Assembly (NCBI GenBank): GCA_025964295.1
Contig: JAOPZD010000045.1
Coordinates: forward strand, 1 to 14,846
DNA: 14,846 nucleotides
Origin: Conexibacter sp.
GTDB taxonomy: Bacteria; Actinomycetota; Thermoleophilia; Solirubrobacterales; Solirubrobacteraceae
Direction: 5' to 3'
Shown here: positions 7,621 through 14,846 of the stretch, one piece after another
How the letters are laid out: every line of letters starts with the position of its first letter
Numbering within the stretch: position 1 is the stretch's first letter
Position numbers and translations under genes: made by a program
Notes under the pieces: model-generated
Told to the model about the DNA's origin: nothing
What the model saw: the letters and a program-made list of their open reading frames with translations, nothing else
Databases searched by the model: none

Positions 7621-8763
7621 TCAGGACGCCGTGAAGGGCTCGGGCGGCATGGTCGACGCCGCGCCCGGTCGCGACGGGCGGCGGCTCGTGCGCTGCAGCG
7701 CAGCCCGCACGAGGCGCGGCACGCCGGCTTCGAGCGCGGCGAAGTACGGGTCGTCGGTCGTGCCCTCGCGGAAGCGGCGGAAGCTGCTCTCCAGGAAGAT
7801 GGCGCACTTCCACAGCGCCAGGACCTCGTAGAAGAGGAGGTCGTCCACGTCGCGGCCGGTGACCGTCGCGTAGCGATCGCGCAGGTCGTCCGGTGAGGCG
7901 AAGCCGGGCAGACGGGTCACGGCGGACAGCGCGAGCATGGGATCCTCGCCGTCGTCCGCACGGGCCCAGGTGGCGCACAAGTAGCCCAGATCGGCCAGGG
8001 GATCGCCAAGCGTCGCCATCTCCCAGTCGAGGATGGCGAGCAGCCGGCACGACGAGTCGCGCGAGAACATGACGTTGCCCACGCGGTAGTCGCCATGGAC
8101 CATCGTCGTGACCGCCGTCTCGGGGAGGTTGTCGGCCAGCCAGGCGGCGATGCGCTCGACGTCCGGCAGGTCGCGCGTGCGCTGTGACTTCCAGATCGAG
8201 GCGAACCGGCGCAGCTGGCGTTCGAGATACCCGGTTGGACGGCCGAAACCGTTGAGCTCCGGCGTGTCGATGTCGACGGCGTGCAGCTGGGCCAGCGCGT
8301 CGACGAGCTCGTCCCCGACGTTCCCGCGCGCCTCGATCGGCGGCACGGGCTCCTGCGGGCCGAGGACGTCGCCGTCGACGTGCTCCATGATGTAGAAGGG
8401 TGCGCCGATCACGGCGACGTCAGCGCAGCTCGCCAGGACCCTGGGAACCCGGACGCCCAACGGCGCGAGGCCCAGGAGGAGCCGGGCCTCGCGCAGCACG
8501 TCGTGCGCCGAAGGAGCGAACGGCGGACGCGGCGGACGCCGCAGCACGACACGCACATCGTCGCGCAGCAGTTCGTAGGTGACGTTGGAGTGACCGTCGC
8601 CGATCGGCCGGGCCGACAGCTCCCCGGTTCCGATCCCAGCCCGATCGAGGAACGTGCGCAGTGTCGCGAGGACGATCAGCGGCGGACGGCTCTGCATGGT
8701 GGCCTCGGGCCAGGACACGACGACGTCGTGCTCCTCCGGCCGCGCCGTGCCGGCCTCCGTCAC
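7621..8763 (-). CDS. APH-family kinase (ACAD10/11 or LvaA-like phosphotransferase)
   Basis: A 380-residue protein with the aminoglycoside phosphotransferase/choline kinase fold. The catalytic loop is VHGDYRVGN (222-230), with D225 as base and N230 binding metal. The second metal motif is ILDWEMATLGDP (244-255), with D246. The N-lobe starts near residue 53 (PIGDGHSNVTYEL). Drug resistance is unlikely. The GTG start at 8763 overlaps the stop of an acyl-CoA dehydrogenase gene (GTGA), and in animals this kinase domain is fused to an ACAD domain in ACAD10/ACAD11, where it phosphorylates 4-hydroxyacyl-CoAs. LvaA of levulinate catabolism in Pseudomonas does the same. The C-terminus (from about 358) is Arg/Pro/Ser-rich and probably disordered. 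The kinase fold is certain; the hydroxyacyl-CoA role is inferred from context. Confidence 0.9.
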   Translation of the reverse strand: MTEAGTARPEEHDVVVSWPEATMQSRPPLIVLATLRTFLDRAGIGTGELSARPIGDGHSNVTYELLRDDVRVVLRRPPRPPFAPSAHDVLREARLLLGLAPLGVRVPRVLASCADVAVIGAPFYIMEHVDGDVLGPQEPVPPIEARGNVGDELVDALAQLHAVDIDTPELNGFGRPTGYLERQLRRFASIWKSQRTRDLPDVERIAAWLADNLPETAVTTMVHGDYRVGNVMFSRDSSCRLLAILDWEMATLGDPLADLGYLCATWARADDGEDPMLALSAVTRLPGFASPDDLRDRYATVTGRDVDDLLFYEVLALWKCAIFLESSFRRFREGTTDDPYFAALEAGVPRLVRAALQRTSRRPSRPGAASTMPPEPFTAS

Positions 8764-9956
8764 GCGCCCACCTGTGCGCGTGCGCGGTCCCGCACCGCTC
8801 TGCGCGCGACTGCCCACTTATGGGTCTCGGTGGGGCCGTCGTAGATCCGGAACGGCCGGACCTCGGCGAGGAACCGCGCCAGCGGCGCGTCCCCGGAGAC
8901 GCCCAGGCTTCCGCAGATCTGGATCGAACGGTCGACGACCCGATGCACGGCCTCGGCGACGTGCGCCTTGGCCAGCGACGACTCATGGCGCCCCGCGCCG
9001 CCGGCGTCCAGCGCCCACGCTCCCTGCCAGGTCAAGAGTCGACTCGTCTCGATGTCGAGCACCGAGTCGGCGATGAGCTGCTGGACCATGCCGAGCTCGC
9101 CGAGCCGGGCACCGAAGGCCTCGCGCTCCGCCGCCCGGTCCAGCGCGACGTCGAGCGCGCGACGCGCCAGCCCGAGCCAGCGCGCGCAGTGCGTGAGGCG
9201 CGCCGGCGCCAGGCGGACCTGCGCGTAGGAATACCCCTCGCCGACCTCGCCGAGGACCGCATCGTCGGGCACGACGCAGTCGTCGAACCGGACCACCGCA
9301 TGGCCTCCCGGAAAGCTGCGATCCATGGCGTCGACGACGCGCTCGACCGCCATGCCGGGCGTGCCGGCGTCGACGAGGAACATCGTCGCGCCGTGGCCAC
9401 GCTCAATCGACGCGCTCGTGCGCGCCATGCAGATCGCGAAGGCGGCGCCCTGGGCGCCGGTGATGAACCACTTCGATCCGCTGATCGACCAGCCGCCGTC
9501 GACCCTGCGGGCCTCGGTGCGCAGCATCGACGGGTCGGAGCCGGCGCCCGGCGCGGGCTCGGTCATCGCGAAGCACGAGCGCGCCTGCCCTGTGGCCAGC
9601 GGGCGGAGGTAGCGCTCACGCTGGTCGGGCCGGGCCACGCGGGCGAGCAGGTGCATGTTGCCCTCGTCCGGCGCGGCGCAGTTCAGAGCCTGCGGGCCCA
9701 GGATGGAGTAGCCGGCGGCCTCGAAGACGACCATCTGCCCACGGTGGTCAAGCCCGAGACCGCCGAGCTCCTCGGCCACCTGGGGCGCGAAGACGCCCGC
9801 GTCCTTGGCCGCCTCCTGCAGCTCGGTCCGGAGCCCGTCATCGAGCCCGTGCTCCGAGCGGTCCCGGGCCTCGGCCGGGATCACGACGTCGGCGACGAAG
9901 CGCGTCACGCGGTCGCGGAGCCCGGCGACCTCGGCCCCTGGGTCGAAGTCGATCAC
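8760..9956 (-). CDS. Acyl-CoA dehydrogenase of the ACAD10/ACAD11 type
   Basis: A 398-residue ACAD of normal length. FAD/substrate motifs are FAMTEPAPGAGSDP (129-142) and GSKWFITGAQ (160-169), and QICGSLGVSGDAPLARF lies near 346-362. The segment where short/medium-chain enzymes have the catalytic Glu in YEGT reads IYDGPTETH (371-379), placing Asp373 there. This is like the ADGPDEVH of ACAD10/ACAD11, which act on phosphorylated hydroxyacyl-CoAs. The neighbouring APH kinase gene, overlapping by GTGA, supports that comparison. GTG at 9956 overlaps the stop of the upstream ligase. Either elimination of phosphate from a phosphoacyl-CoA or ordinary alpha,beta-dehydrogenation is possible; the motif and context favour the former. 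Confidence 0.92.
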   Translation of the reverse strand: MIDFDPGAEVAGLRDRVTRFVADVVIPAEARDRSEHGLDDGLRTELQEAAKDAGVFAPQVAEELGGLGLDHRGQMVVFEAAGYSILGPQALNCAAPDEGNMHLLARVARPDQRERYLRPLATGQARSCFAMTEPAPGAGSDPSMLRTEARRVDGGWSISGSKWFITGAQGAAFAICMARTSASIERGHGATMFLVDAGTPGMAVERVVDAMDRSFPGGHAVVRFDDCVVPDDAVLGEVGEGYSYAQVRLAPARLTHCARWLGLARRALDVALDRAAEREAFGARLGELGMVQQLIADSVLDIETSRLLTWQGAWALDAGGAGRHESSLAKAHVAEAVHRVVDRSIQICGSLGVSGDAPLARFLAEVRPFRIYDGPTETHKWAVARRAVRDRARAQVGA

Positions 9957-11551
9957 CGGACGGGCGCGGGGGTCGACTGGGCCACGCGGTCGCGCAGCTC
10001 GAACTTCTGGATCTTGCCGGTCGCGGTCTTCGGCAGCTCGGGGACGACGTGGACGTGCCGCGGCGCCTTGAACCGCGCCAGGCGCTCGCGCACGTGGTCG
10101 CGGAGCTCGTCCGGGGTCGGCTGTGCGCCGGCCGTGACGGTGATGAACGCCACGGGCACCTCGCCCCAGTGCTCGTCGGGCATGCCGATGACCGCCGCCT
10201 CCTCGACCGCCGGATGCGTCAGCAGCGCCTGCTCGACCTCGATCGTGGAGATGTTCTCCCCGCCCGAGATGACGATGTCCTTGAGGCGGTCGCGGAGCTC
10301 GATGTGGCCGTCGGGATGCATGACGGCGACGTCGCCGGAGTGGAACCACCCGCCGCGGAACGCGTGCTTGGTCGCCTCCGGATCTCGGTAGTAGCCGGCC
10401 ATCACGTTGTTGCCCCGCATCACGACCTCTCCCATGGTGGTCCCGTCGGCGGGCACGTCCGCCATCGCGTCGTCCACGACGCGAAGGCGCTCGCTCACGA
10501 CCGTGCTGACGCCTTGGCGAGCGCGCAGTCGCGCCTGCTCGTCAGCGGGTGCCGCATCCCACGCGGGCTGCCAGGCGCACACGGCGATGGGCCCATAGGT
10601 CTCGGTCAGCCCGTAGAGGTGCGTCACGTCGATGTTCAGCGCCGCCGCGCGCTCGAGCAGCGTCGGCGACGGCGGCGCGCCGCCGATGAACAGCTGTACC
10701 GGCTGTGAGGCCGCCGCGGCGGCCGGGCTGCCGAGCATCATCGTCACGACGGTCGGCGCCGCGCACAGGTGCGAGACGCCGTCGCGGTCGATCGCCGTCC
10801 AGATGGCCTCGGGCTCGACCTGCGGCAGGCACACGTGCAGCGCACCGGCCGCCGTGACGGCCCATGTGTAGGCCCAGCCGTTGCAGTGGAACATCGGCAG
10901 CGTCCACAGGTAGGCGCTCCGCGCCGTCATCCGGGTCTCCGCGACGACGCCGAGGCTGTGCAGATAGGCGCCGCGGTGCGTCGTCATCACGCCCTTCGGA
11001 CGACCGGTCGTGCCCGAGGTGTAGTTGAGCGACAGCAGCGCATGCTCGTCCGCGGGAAGCGCCAGGGCCCGCGGCGCCGCCGCTGCCAGCCGCTCGTCGT
11101 ACTCCCCTGTCGCCGCGTCCTCGCCGACCCACACGACGACCGGCGCACGGTCGCCGAGCTCCGCCAACGCCGCCTCGATCACGTCGCGCAGCGGCTCATA
11201 GGCCACGACGACGCTGGCACCGGAATGCTCGATGATGTAGGTGTACTCCACGCCGCTGAGCCGGGTGTTGAGCGGGACCAGGACGGCGCCCGCGCCCGGC
11301 ACCGCGTAGTGCAGCTCCAGCATCGGACCGACGTTCGGCAGCAGCGTCGCGACGCGATCGCCGTCCTGCACGCCGAGGTCGTCGCGCAGCATCGCTGCCG
11401 CACGCTGGACGCGGTCGAGCAGCTGGGCGTACGAGCGCTCGGCGCCCCGGTCGCGGACGGCCGGGCGCGTGGCCCAGACGCGCGCGCTGCGCTCGAGGAA
11501 TCTCAATGGCGTCAGCGGCGCGTCGCTGACGGAGGAGGTGTGAGCGTTCAC
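9953..11551 (-). CDS. AMP-forming acyl-CoA ligase, copy 2
   Basis: A 532-residue ANL ligase. Motifs are the P-loop LNYTSGTTGRPKGVM (175-189), the substrate-side LPMFHCNGWAYTW (218-230), YGLTETYGP (313-321), SGDVAV (405-410), RDRLKDIVISGGENIS (420-435) and catalytic K513 in TATGKIQKFELR. These resemble the plant-type AAE/medium-chain acid ligase subgroup and differ from copy 1, so the two are not a recent duplication and probably activate different acids or pathway intermediates. I chose GTG at 11551, preceded by TGAGG; longer frames overlap the 54-aa gene. It starts 10 bp after that gene, and its stop overlaps the ACAD start. Confidence 0.92.
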   Translation of the reverse strand: MNAHTSSVSDAPLTPLRFLERSARVWATRPAVRDRGAERSYAQLLDRVQRAAAMLRDDLGVQDGDRVATLLPNVGPMLELHYAVPGAGAVLVPLNTRLSGVEYTYIIEHSGASVVVAYEPLRDVIEAALAELGDRAPVVVWVGEDAATGEYDERLAAAAPRALALPADEHALLSLNYTSGTTGRPKGVMTTHRGAYLHSLGVVAETRMTARSAYLWTLPMFHCNGWAYTWAVTAAGALHVCLPQVEPEAIWTAIDRDGVSHLCAAPTVVTMMLGSPAAAAASQPVQLFIGGAPPSPTLLERAAALNIDVTHLYGLTETYGPIAVCAWQPAWDAAPADEQARLRARQGVSTVVSERLRVVDDAMADVPADGTTMGEVVMRGNNVMAGYYRDPEATKHAFRGGWFHSGDVAVMHPDGHIELRDRLKDIVISGGENISTIEVEQALLTHPAVEEAAVIGMPDEHWGEVPVAFITVTAGAQPTPDELRDHVRERLARFKAPRHVHVVPELPKTATGKIQKFELRDRVAQSTPAPVR

Positions 11552-11561
11552 GGACAAAACC

Positions 11562-11726
11562 TCAGTAGGCGATGAACAGGATCTCGTCGCGGCCGTACTC
11601 GTCGGCGAGCTCGGGGTGCTCGTCGCGCAGGTGCTGCATGGCCTTCTGCACGAGGTCGTCCTCGTCGTCGCCGCGGATGTACGCACCACACGGGCACGTC
11701 AGGTTGCGCTTGGGCAGGTCGCGCAT
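11562..11726 (-). CDS. 54-aa CPCG protein, DUF1059-like, unknown function
   Basis: A 54-residue protein starting MRDLPKRNLTCPCGAYI, with cysteines at 11 and 13. An acidic helix with histidines follows (DDLVQKAMQHLRDEHPEL, about 23-40) and then a hydrophobic end DEILFIAY. The layout, a cysteine pair then a helix with spaced His, resembles the small DUF1059 proteins and might bind a metal, but I do not identify it with certainty. It starts 5 bp after the double-VOC gene and ends 10 bp before the ligase, so it is an operon member and not spurious. A GGGGAAG lies upstream of the ATG. Its frame is far too conserved in character (charged helix, no low complexity) to be a shadow. Confidence 0.72.
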   Translation of the reverse strand: MRDLPKRNLTCPCGAYIRGDDEDDLVQKAMQHLRDEHPELADEYGRDEILFIAY

Positions 11727-11731
11727 ACGGC

Positions 11732-12682
11732 TCAGGCTTCCCCGCGAGGGTCGTTGGCGATCAGCCGCGTGGTGAAGCCCCATGGGATGCCGAGGCTCGT
11801 GCCCGGCTCGGTCACGATGGTGTCCGTGGTCTGGTGCCGGATCCCGACGCCGCAGGCGGCGAGGTGGTCGGCGACGCGGTCGAGATCGGCGACCTTCCAC
11901 GTGATCGCGTGGTAGCTGTCCTCGGGCGCGCTGCCGGCCAGCTCAGCCCGCGCCGGCGTACCATCGCCCACGGGCGTGGCGTACTCGAGCGTCGAGCCGG
12001 CGAGATGCACGAAGGTGCTCCGCGTGCCCAGCAGCTCGTTGTCGCCCTCGTGGATGACCTTGCCGCCGAGGATGTCGACGACGAGCCTCAGCCCGCGCTC
12101 GGGTGCAGAGGTCAACACCGTGTGGTGTGAGCAGCGCTCGATCCCCAAGGGGTCGTCGTCGGAGACGGGCGGAACCGCCCAGCCGGCGTCGAGCCGGTCG
12201 TCCCCGTGGAACGCCGTCTCGCCGGGGAAGAACTCGTACGACAGCCCGGCGTCCTCCGGCAGCGACCAGAACAGCACGCGGGTGGCCGCCGCGCTGCTGG
12301 GCGGCTCGTCGCCGTGGGCGATGCGGTTGAGCTGGTCGACCACCCTGATCCCGTTGCGGCGCAGCGCCGCGTACAGGTCGTCGATGTCCTCGACGTACCA
12401 GCCGAACGAGCGCAGGCGCGGCTCGGTCGCGGTGGGGTAGCGCTGCTCGCCCTTGACGACATACCGCTTCGGGTCGATCGTGTCGAACAGCACGTCCTGG
12501 ATCGGCGTGAACGTGCAGTAGTCACGGGGGTAGTCCGGCGTGGCCTCCTTGACCGCCTGCGGCACCACCTCGTGCATCATCCGGCTCGGCCGCCCGAACA
12601 CCCGCCCGAAGAAGGCCTCGGCCTCCTCCAGGTCGGGCACCCGATGGCTCGGGTGGAACATCATGGACACGCGGAACGGCAA
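11732..12682 (-). CDS. Two-domain VOC protein
   Basis: A 316-residue protein with two VOC units. The N-terminal unit begins at MMFHPSHRVPDLEEAEAFF (7-25) and ends near LSYEFFPG (147-154). The C-terminal unit begins at CSHHTVLTSAPERGLR (184-199) and includes STLEYATP (230-237) and SYHAITWKVADLDRVADHL (256-274). Duplicated units of this size occur in extradiol dioxygenases and in dioxygenase-like glyoxalases; candidate ligands are H10 or H13, H186 or H187, E233 and H258. Start choice is uncertain: TTG at 12682 follows AGGCGGA and lies 8 bp after the previous stop, while ATG at 12664 would remove six residues. It is unlike the two 220-aa VOC proteins here, so it probably does a different step. 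Confidence 0.82.
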   Translation of the reverse strand: MPFRVSMMFHPSHRVPDLEEAEAFFGRVFGRPSRMMHEVVPQAVKEATPDYPRDYCTFTPIQDVLFDTIDPKRYVVKGEQRYPTATEPRLRSFGWYVEDIDDLYAALRRNGIRVVDQLNRIAHGDEPPSSAAATRVLFWSLPEDAGLSYEFFPGETAFHGDDRLDAGWAVPPVSDDDPLGIERCSHHTVLTSAPERGLRLVVDILGGKVIHEGDNELLGTRSTFVHLAGSTLEYATPVGDGTPARAELAGSAPEDSYHAITWKVADLDRVADHLAACGVGIRHQTTDTIVTEPGTSLGIPWGFTTRLIANDPRGEA

Positions 12683-12690
12683 CGGTCCGC

Positions 12691-13347
12691 CTACGGCCGG
12701 GTCCAGTCGGTGGTCGAGACCTCGAGCGCATTGCCGTCCGGGTCGTAGAAGTACACCGAGCCCGACAGCACCTGGTCGGCCGGATCTCGGAACAGCGGCG
12801 TCTCGCCCGGCTCGCTCGGGAACACCGGCCAGTTCTCGTCGAACATCCGGCCGGCACCGCCGTCGGCGAAGTCGAACAACGGCGAGACGGCCACCCCGTT
12901 GGCCTCCAGGTGGTCGCGGAACCAGACCACGTCGGCCCAGGTCGGAACGTGGAAGGAGAGATGGTCCAGGCCGAACGGCTTCGGCGGCAGCTGGTGCTTG
13001 TCCGCCTCGGGCCAGATCTCGAGCGTCGTCGACGCGTGGGCCTGCTCGGCGGCGTGACGCACCTCGTAGAGCCCGAACACCACGTTGTCGGTCACGCGGA
13101 AGAACGAGATGCTGTCGTAGGCGAACAACTTGGTGCGGTCGCTCGGATCGGCGGCGCGACCGTGGGTGTGGGTCAGCAGCCGGAAGCCGAGCAGATCGCG
13201 GTAGAAGCGCAGGCTGCGCTCGAAGTCGCGACAGACCAGCATGAGGTGGTTGATGCCGGTGATCTTGCCGACCGCCGGGCCGCGCGTCGCGATCGCCGCG
13301 ATCTCCTCGGGCTTCAGGTCTTCCAGTTCAATGGCGGCTGTTGACAT
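12691..13347 (-). CDS. VOC-family metalloenzyme, paralogue of the protein at 747-1409
   Basis: A 218-residue VOC protein. Module 1 covers about 29-98 (ITGINHLMLV through FGLYEV) and module 2 about 126-213 (GLDHLSFHV through NALEVST). The metal quartet is complete: H34, E95, H129 and E209. The arrangement and end motif YFYDPDGNALEVST match the protein at 747, with an extra N-terminal stretch of about 10 residues and a longer loop at 157-192. Both may work on related CoA or ring intermediates. I chose ATG at 13347, which has AAGGAG seven bases upstream. A GTG at 13392 would overlap the livF stop as GTGA and add 15 residues of low complexity; it cannot be excluded. Confidence 0.85.
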   Translation of the reverse strand: MSTAAIELEDLKPEEIAAIATRGPAVGKITGINHLMLVCRDFERSLRFYRDLLGFRLLTHTHGRAADPSDRTKLFAYDSISFFRVTDNVVFGLYEVRHAAEQAHASTTLEIWPEADKHQLPPKPFGLDHLSFHVPTWADVVWFRDHLEANGVAVSPLFDFADGGAGRMFDENWPVFPSEPGETPLFRDPADQVLSGSVYFYDPDGNALEVSTTDWTRP

Positions 13348-13388
13348 GCGGGTCTCCTTGGGTTCGGTGCTGGGCTCGCTCGCGCGGG

Positions 13389-14111
13389 TCACGCCTGCAG
13401 GGCCTCGTCCTTGCCGGCCAGATAGGACTCCTCGATCTCAAAGATCCTGCTGCTGGCCTCCGCGGCCGCGGCGCTCATCTCGATCCGCCCGCGCCGCATG
13501 ACGTACACCCGGTCGCTGAAGCGCAGGGCCTTGCGGGCGTGCTGTTCGACGAGGAGCACCGCCGTCCCCTGCTCATCCGCGGCCTGACGCACGGCGGCGA
13601 GCAGCCGCGTGACGACCAGCGGCGCGAGGCCCATCGACAGCTCGTCGGCGAGGAGCACCCGAGGCTGCCGCGCAAGCGCCCGCCCAAGCGTGAGCATCTG
13701 CTGCTCGCCGCCGGAGAGCAGACCGCCGCGGACGTGCAGGCGTCGCTCGAGCTCGGGGAAGAGGGCCATGACGCGGTCCGGGTCGACGCCCGCGACGCGC
13801 AAGTTGTCCAGGGTCGACATCCCCTTGAACACCGAGCGCTCCTCGGTCACGTAGGACAGCCCGTTGCGGGCGAGGCGATGCAGGCTCGCGCCGCGCTTGG
13901 TGCCATCCATCAAGACCTCGCCGCCCATCAGCGGCAGCTCACCGCTCAGCGCCAGCAGCGTCGTGGTCTTGCCGGCGCCGTTCGCCCCCAACAGCGCCAC
14001 GACCTCGCCGGGATGGACCTCGAGCGTGACGTCCCGGATGACCGGCATCGCGCCATAGCCGGCGGTCAGGCCCTGCGCCGACATCACCGGCGCGGCGGCG
14101 ACGGCGCTCAT
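13389..14111 (-). CDS. livF: LivF-type ABC transporter ATP-binding protein
   Basis: A 240-residue ATPase of the hydrophobic amino-acid transporter (HAAT) family. Walker A is GANGAGKT (42-49), the signature LSGGEQQ (132-138), Walker B VLLADE (152-157), and the switch His191 in LVEQHARKAL. LivF is the shorter of the two ATPases, and the length fits. Such transporters import branched-chain amino acids, but paralogues in degradation clusters import aromatic acids, urea, amides and other small organics. The ATG at 14111 overlaps the livG stop (ATGA), with AAGGGG upstream. It is followed after 41 bp by the VOC gene on the same strand, so it is probably part of the same transcript. The solute is not known. 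Confidence 0.92.
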   Translation of the reverse strand: MSAVAAAPVMSAQGLTAGYGAMPVIRDVTLEVHPGEVVALLGANGAGKTTTLLALSGELPLMGGEVLMDGTKRGASLHRLARNGLSYVTEERSVFKGMSTLDNLRVAGVDPDRVMALFPELERRLHVRGGLLSGGEQQMLTLGRALARQPRVLLADELSMGLAPLVVTRLLAAVRQAADEQGTAVLLVEQHARKALRFSDRVYVMRRGRIEMSAAAAEASSRIFEIEESYLAGKDEALQA

Positions 14112-14846
14112 CGGGCCGCCCCTTTCGTCGTCGTGGTGGCGGCCGCGGGCGCCGGGCTGGGCGACGGGTGCGCGGGAGCGCCGGAGTCGTCGTCCTCGCC
14201 GAGGTAGGCGGCGCGCACGATCGGGTCGGTGCGGACGAGGTCGGGCGGGCCCGCGGCGATCGTCTTGCCGAAGTCCAGGACGACGATCTCGTCACACACG
14301 TTCATGACGAAGTTCATGTCGTGCTCGACCACCAGCACCCCCATCCCCCAGTCCTCCGCGAGGCGCCGGACGACATGGACCAGCTCTGCGGTCTCGACGT
14401 CGCCCAGGCCGGCGGCCGGCTCGTCGAGCAGCAGCACGCTCGGCTGGCGCGCCACGGCCCTGGCGATCGCCAGCAGCCGGCGCTTGCCGTAGGAGAGGTC
14501 CTCGGCGATCGTGTCGAGATCGCCCTCGAGCTTGAACTCCTTGATCGCCGCGATGGCGTTGCCCGGGAGCTCGGGCTGACGCGGGCGGACGAGGTCGCGA
14601 ACGTAGGACAAGCGGTCCGCCGGGTCGCACGCCGCGCGAATGTTGTCCAGCACGGTCGAGTCGTCGAAAAGCTCCAGCGACTGGAAGGACCTGCTGAGCC
14701 CGGCGCGGGTGCGCCGCACCGCCGACAGGCCGCCGATCTCCTGGCCGTCGAGCTTCATGCTGCCTTCACTGGCGGTGAAGCCGGTCACCGCGTCGATCAG
14801 CGAGGTCTTGCCGGCGCCGTTGGGCCCTATCAATCCGATGACCTTG
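14108..14846 (-). CDS. livG: LivG-type ABC transporter ATP-binding protein (5' end outside window)
   Basis: The partial gene runs off the right edge. The visible protein starts within KVIGLIGPNGAGKT, so only the first strands before Walker A are missing. The longer inter-motif region with FQSLELFDDSTVLDNI, Walker B VLLLDEPAAGL, the switch VVEHDMNFVMNVCD and the ending AAYLGEDD are typical of LivG. An added tail, rich in Ala, Pro, Ser and Thr (about the last 25 residues), is unusual and probably disordered. It pairs with LivF, whose start overlaps its stop. Permeases (LivH/LivM) and the binding protein are expected beyond the window. Confidence 0.92.
   Translation of the reverse strand, partial: KVIGLIGPNGAGKTSLIDAVTGFTASEGSMKLDGQEIGGLSAVRRTRAGLSRSFQSLELFDDSTVLDNIRAACDPADRLSYVRDLVRPRQPELPGNAIAAIKEFKLEGDLDTIAEDLSYGKRRLLAIARAVARQPSVLLLDEPAAGLGDVETAELVHVVRRLAEDWGMGVLVVEHDMNFVMNVCDEIVVLDFGKTIAAGPPDLVRTDPIVRAAYLGEDDDSGAPAHPSPSPAPAAATTTTKGAAR

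Noticed and set aside
6956..8050. Longer TetR start giving 364 residues
   Set aside because: The added N-terminus overlaps the kinase gene and is Arg-rich and non-homologous in character; ATG at 7612 has a good ribosome binding site just before the helix-turn-helix domain.
7621..8763. Aminoglycoside resistance gene
   Set aside because: The kinase motifs are shared by many small-molecule kinases, and the gene overlaps an ACAD10/11-like gene in a catabolic operon, which makes drug resistance unlikely.
8661..10391. 576-codon open frame on the plus strand
   Set aside because: Antisense to the ACAD and flanking genes; Arg/His/Gly-rich product without motifs.

Overview
The window is about 14.8 kb of very GC-rich DNA with GC-ending codons, frequent GTG/TTG starts and tightly overlapping genes. 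This fits a high-GC actinomycete. A soil lineage such as Thermoleophilia/Solirubrobacterales, or a mycobacteria-like degrader, is plausible, but that placement is inference because no rRNA or phylogenetic marker is present.

Left edge (1-746): a 65-aa charged helical protein, a convergent 70-aa protein with two CxxCxG zinc-finger-like motifs, and then a 313-bp gap. The gap holds the 3' two-thirds of a tRNA-Pro(UGG) gene on the minus strand (512-558) without its 5' part. This is the kind of scar left at one end of an element integrated into a tRNA gene. Its orientation puts the putative element to the right, where the catabolic genes lie. The gap ends in a promoter with a TetR-type operator.

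Plus-strand operon (747-2989): a VOC (glyoxalase/dioxygenase fold) protein, a thiolase-fold protein without the nucleophilic cysteine, and a zinc-ribbon/DUF35 OB-fold protein. The last two resemble the aldolase pair Ltp2/ChsH2-DUF35 of steroid side-chain degradation.

Minus-strand block (14846 down to 2982), in transcription order: livG-like (running off the window), livF-like, VOC protein, double-VOC protein, a 54-aa CPCG protein, acyl-CoA ligase, acyl-CoA dehydrogenase, APH-family kinase, TetR regulator; then a 60-bp gap with a second promoter and operator; then NAD(P)H:ferredoxin reductase, a CxxHxxC ferredoxin, a second acyl-CoA ligase and an SDR. Most junctions overlap (ATGA/GTGA) or are under 15 bp.

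Reading together: the Liv-type ABC ATPases suggest uptake of an organic substrate. The ligases would make CoA thioesters. The kinase plus ACAD pair looks like a split ACAD10/ACAD11 or LvaA/LvaC module that removes a hydroxyl by phosphorylation and elimination. The SDR, the VOC enzymes and the thiolase/DUF35 pair would do oxidation, isomerisation or ring/side-chain cleavage, and the reductase/ferredoxin would feed an oxygenase not present here. A near-identical 16-bp inverted repeat, ACCGAGCGCCCGGTCG, lies in the promoter of the plus operon and in front of the reductase operon. This ties both to one regulator, most simply the TetR protein encoded between them. The substrate is unknown; an alicyclic, terpenoid, steroid-like or hydroxylated fatty acid is consistent with the gene set.
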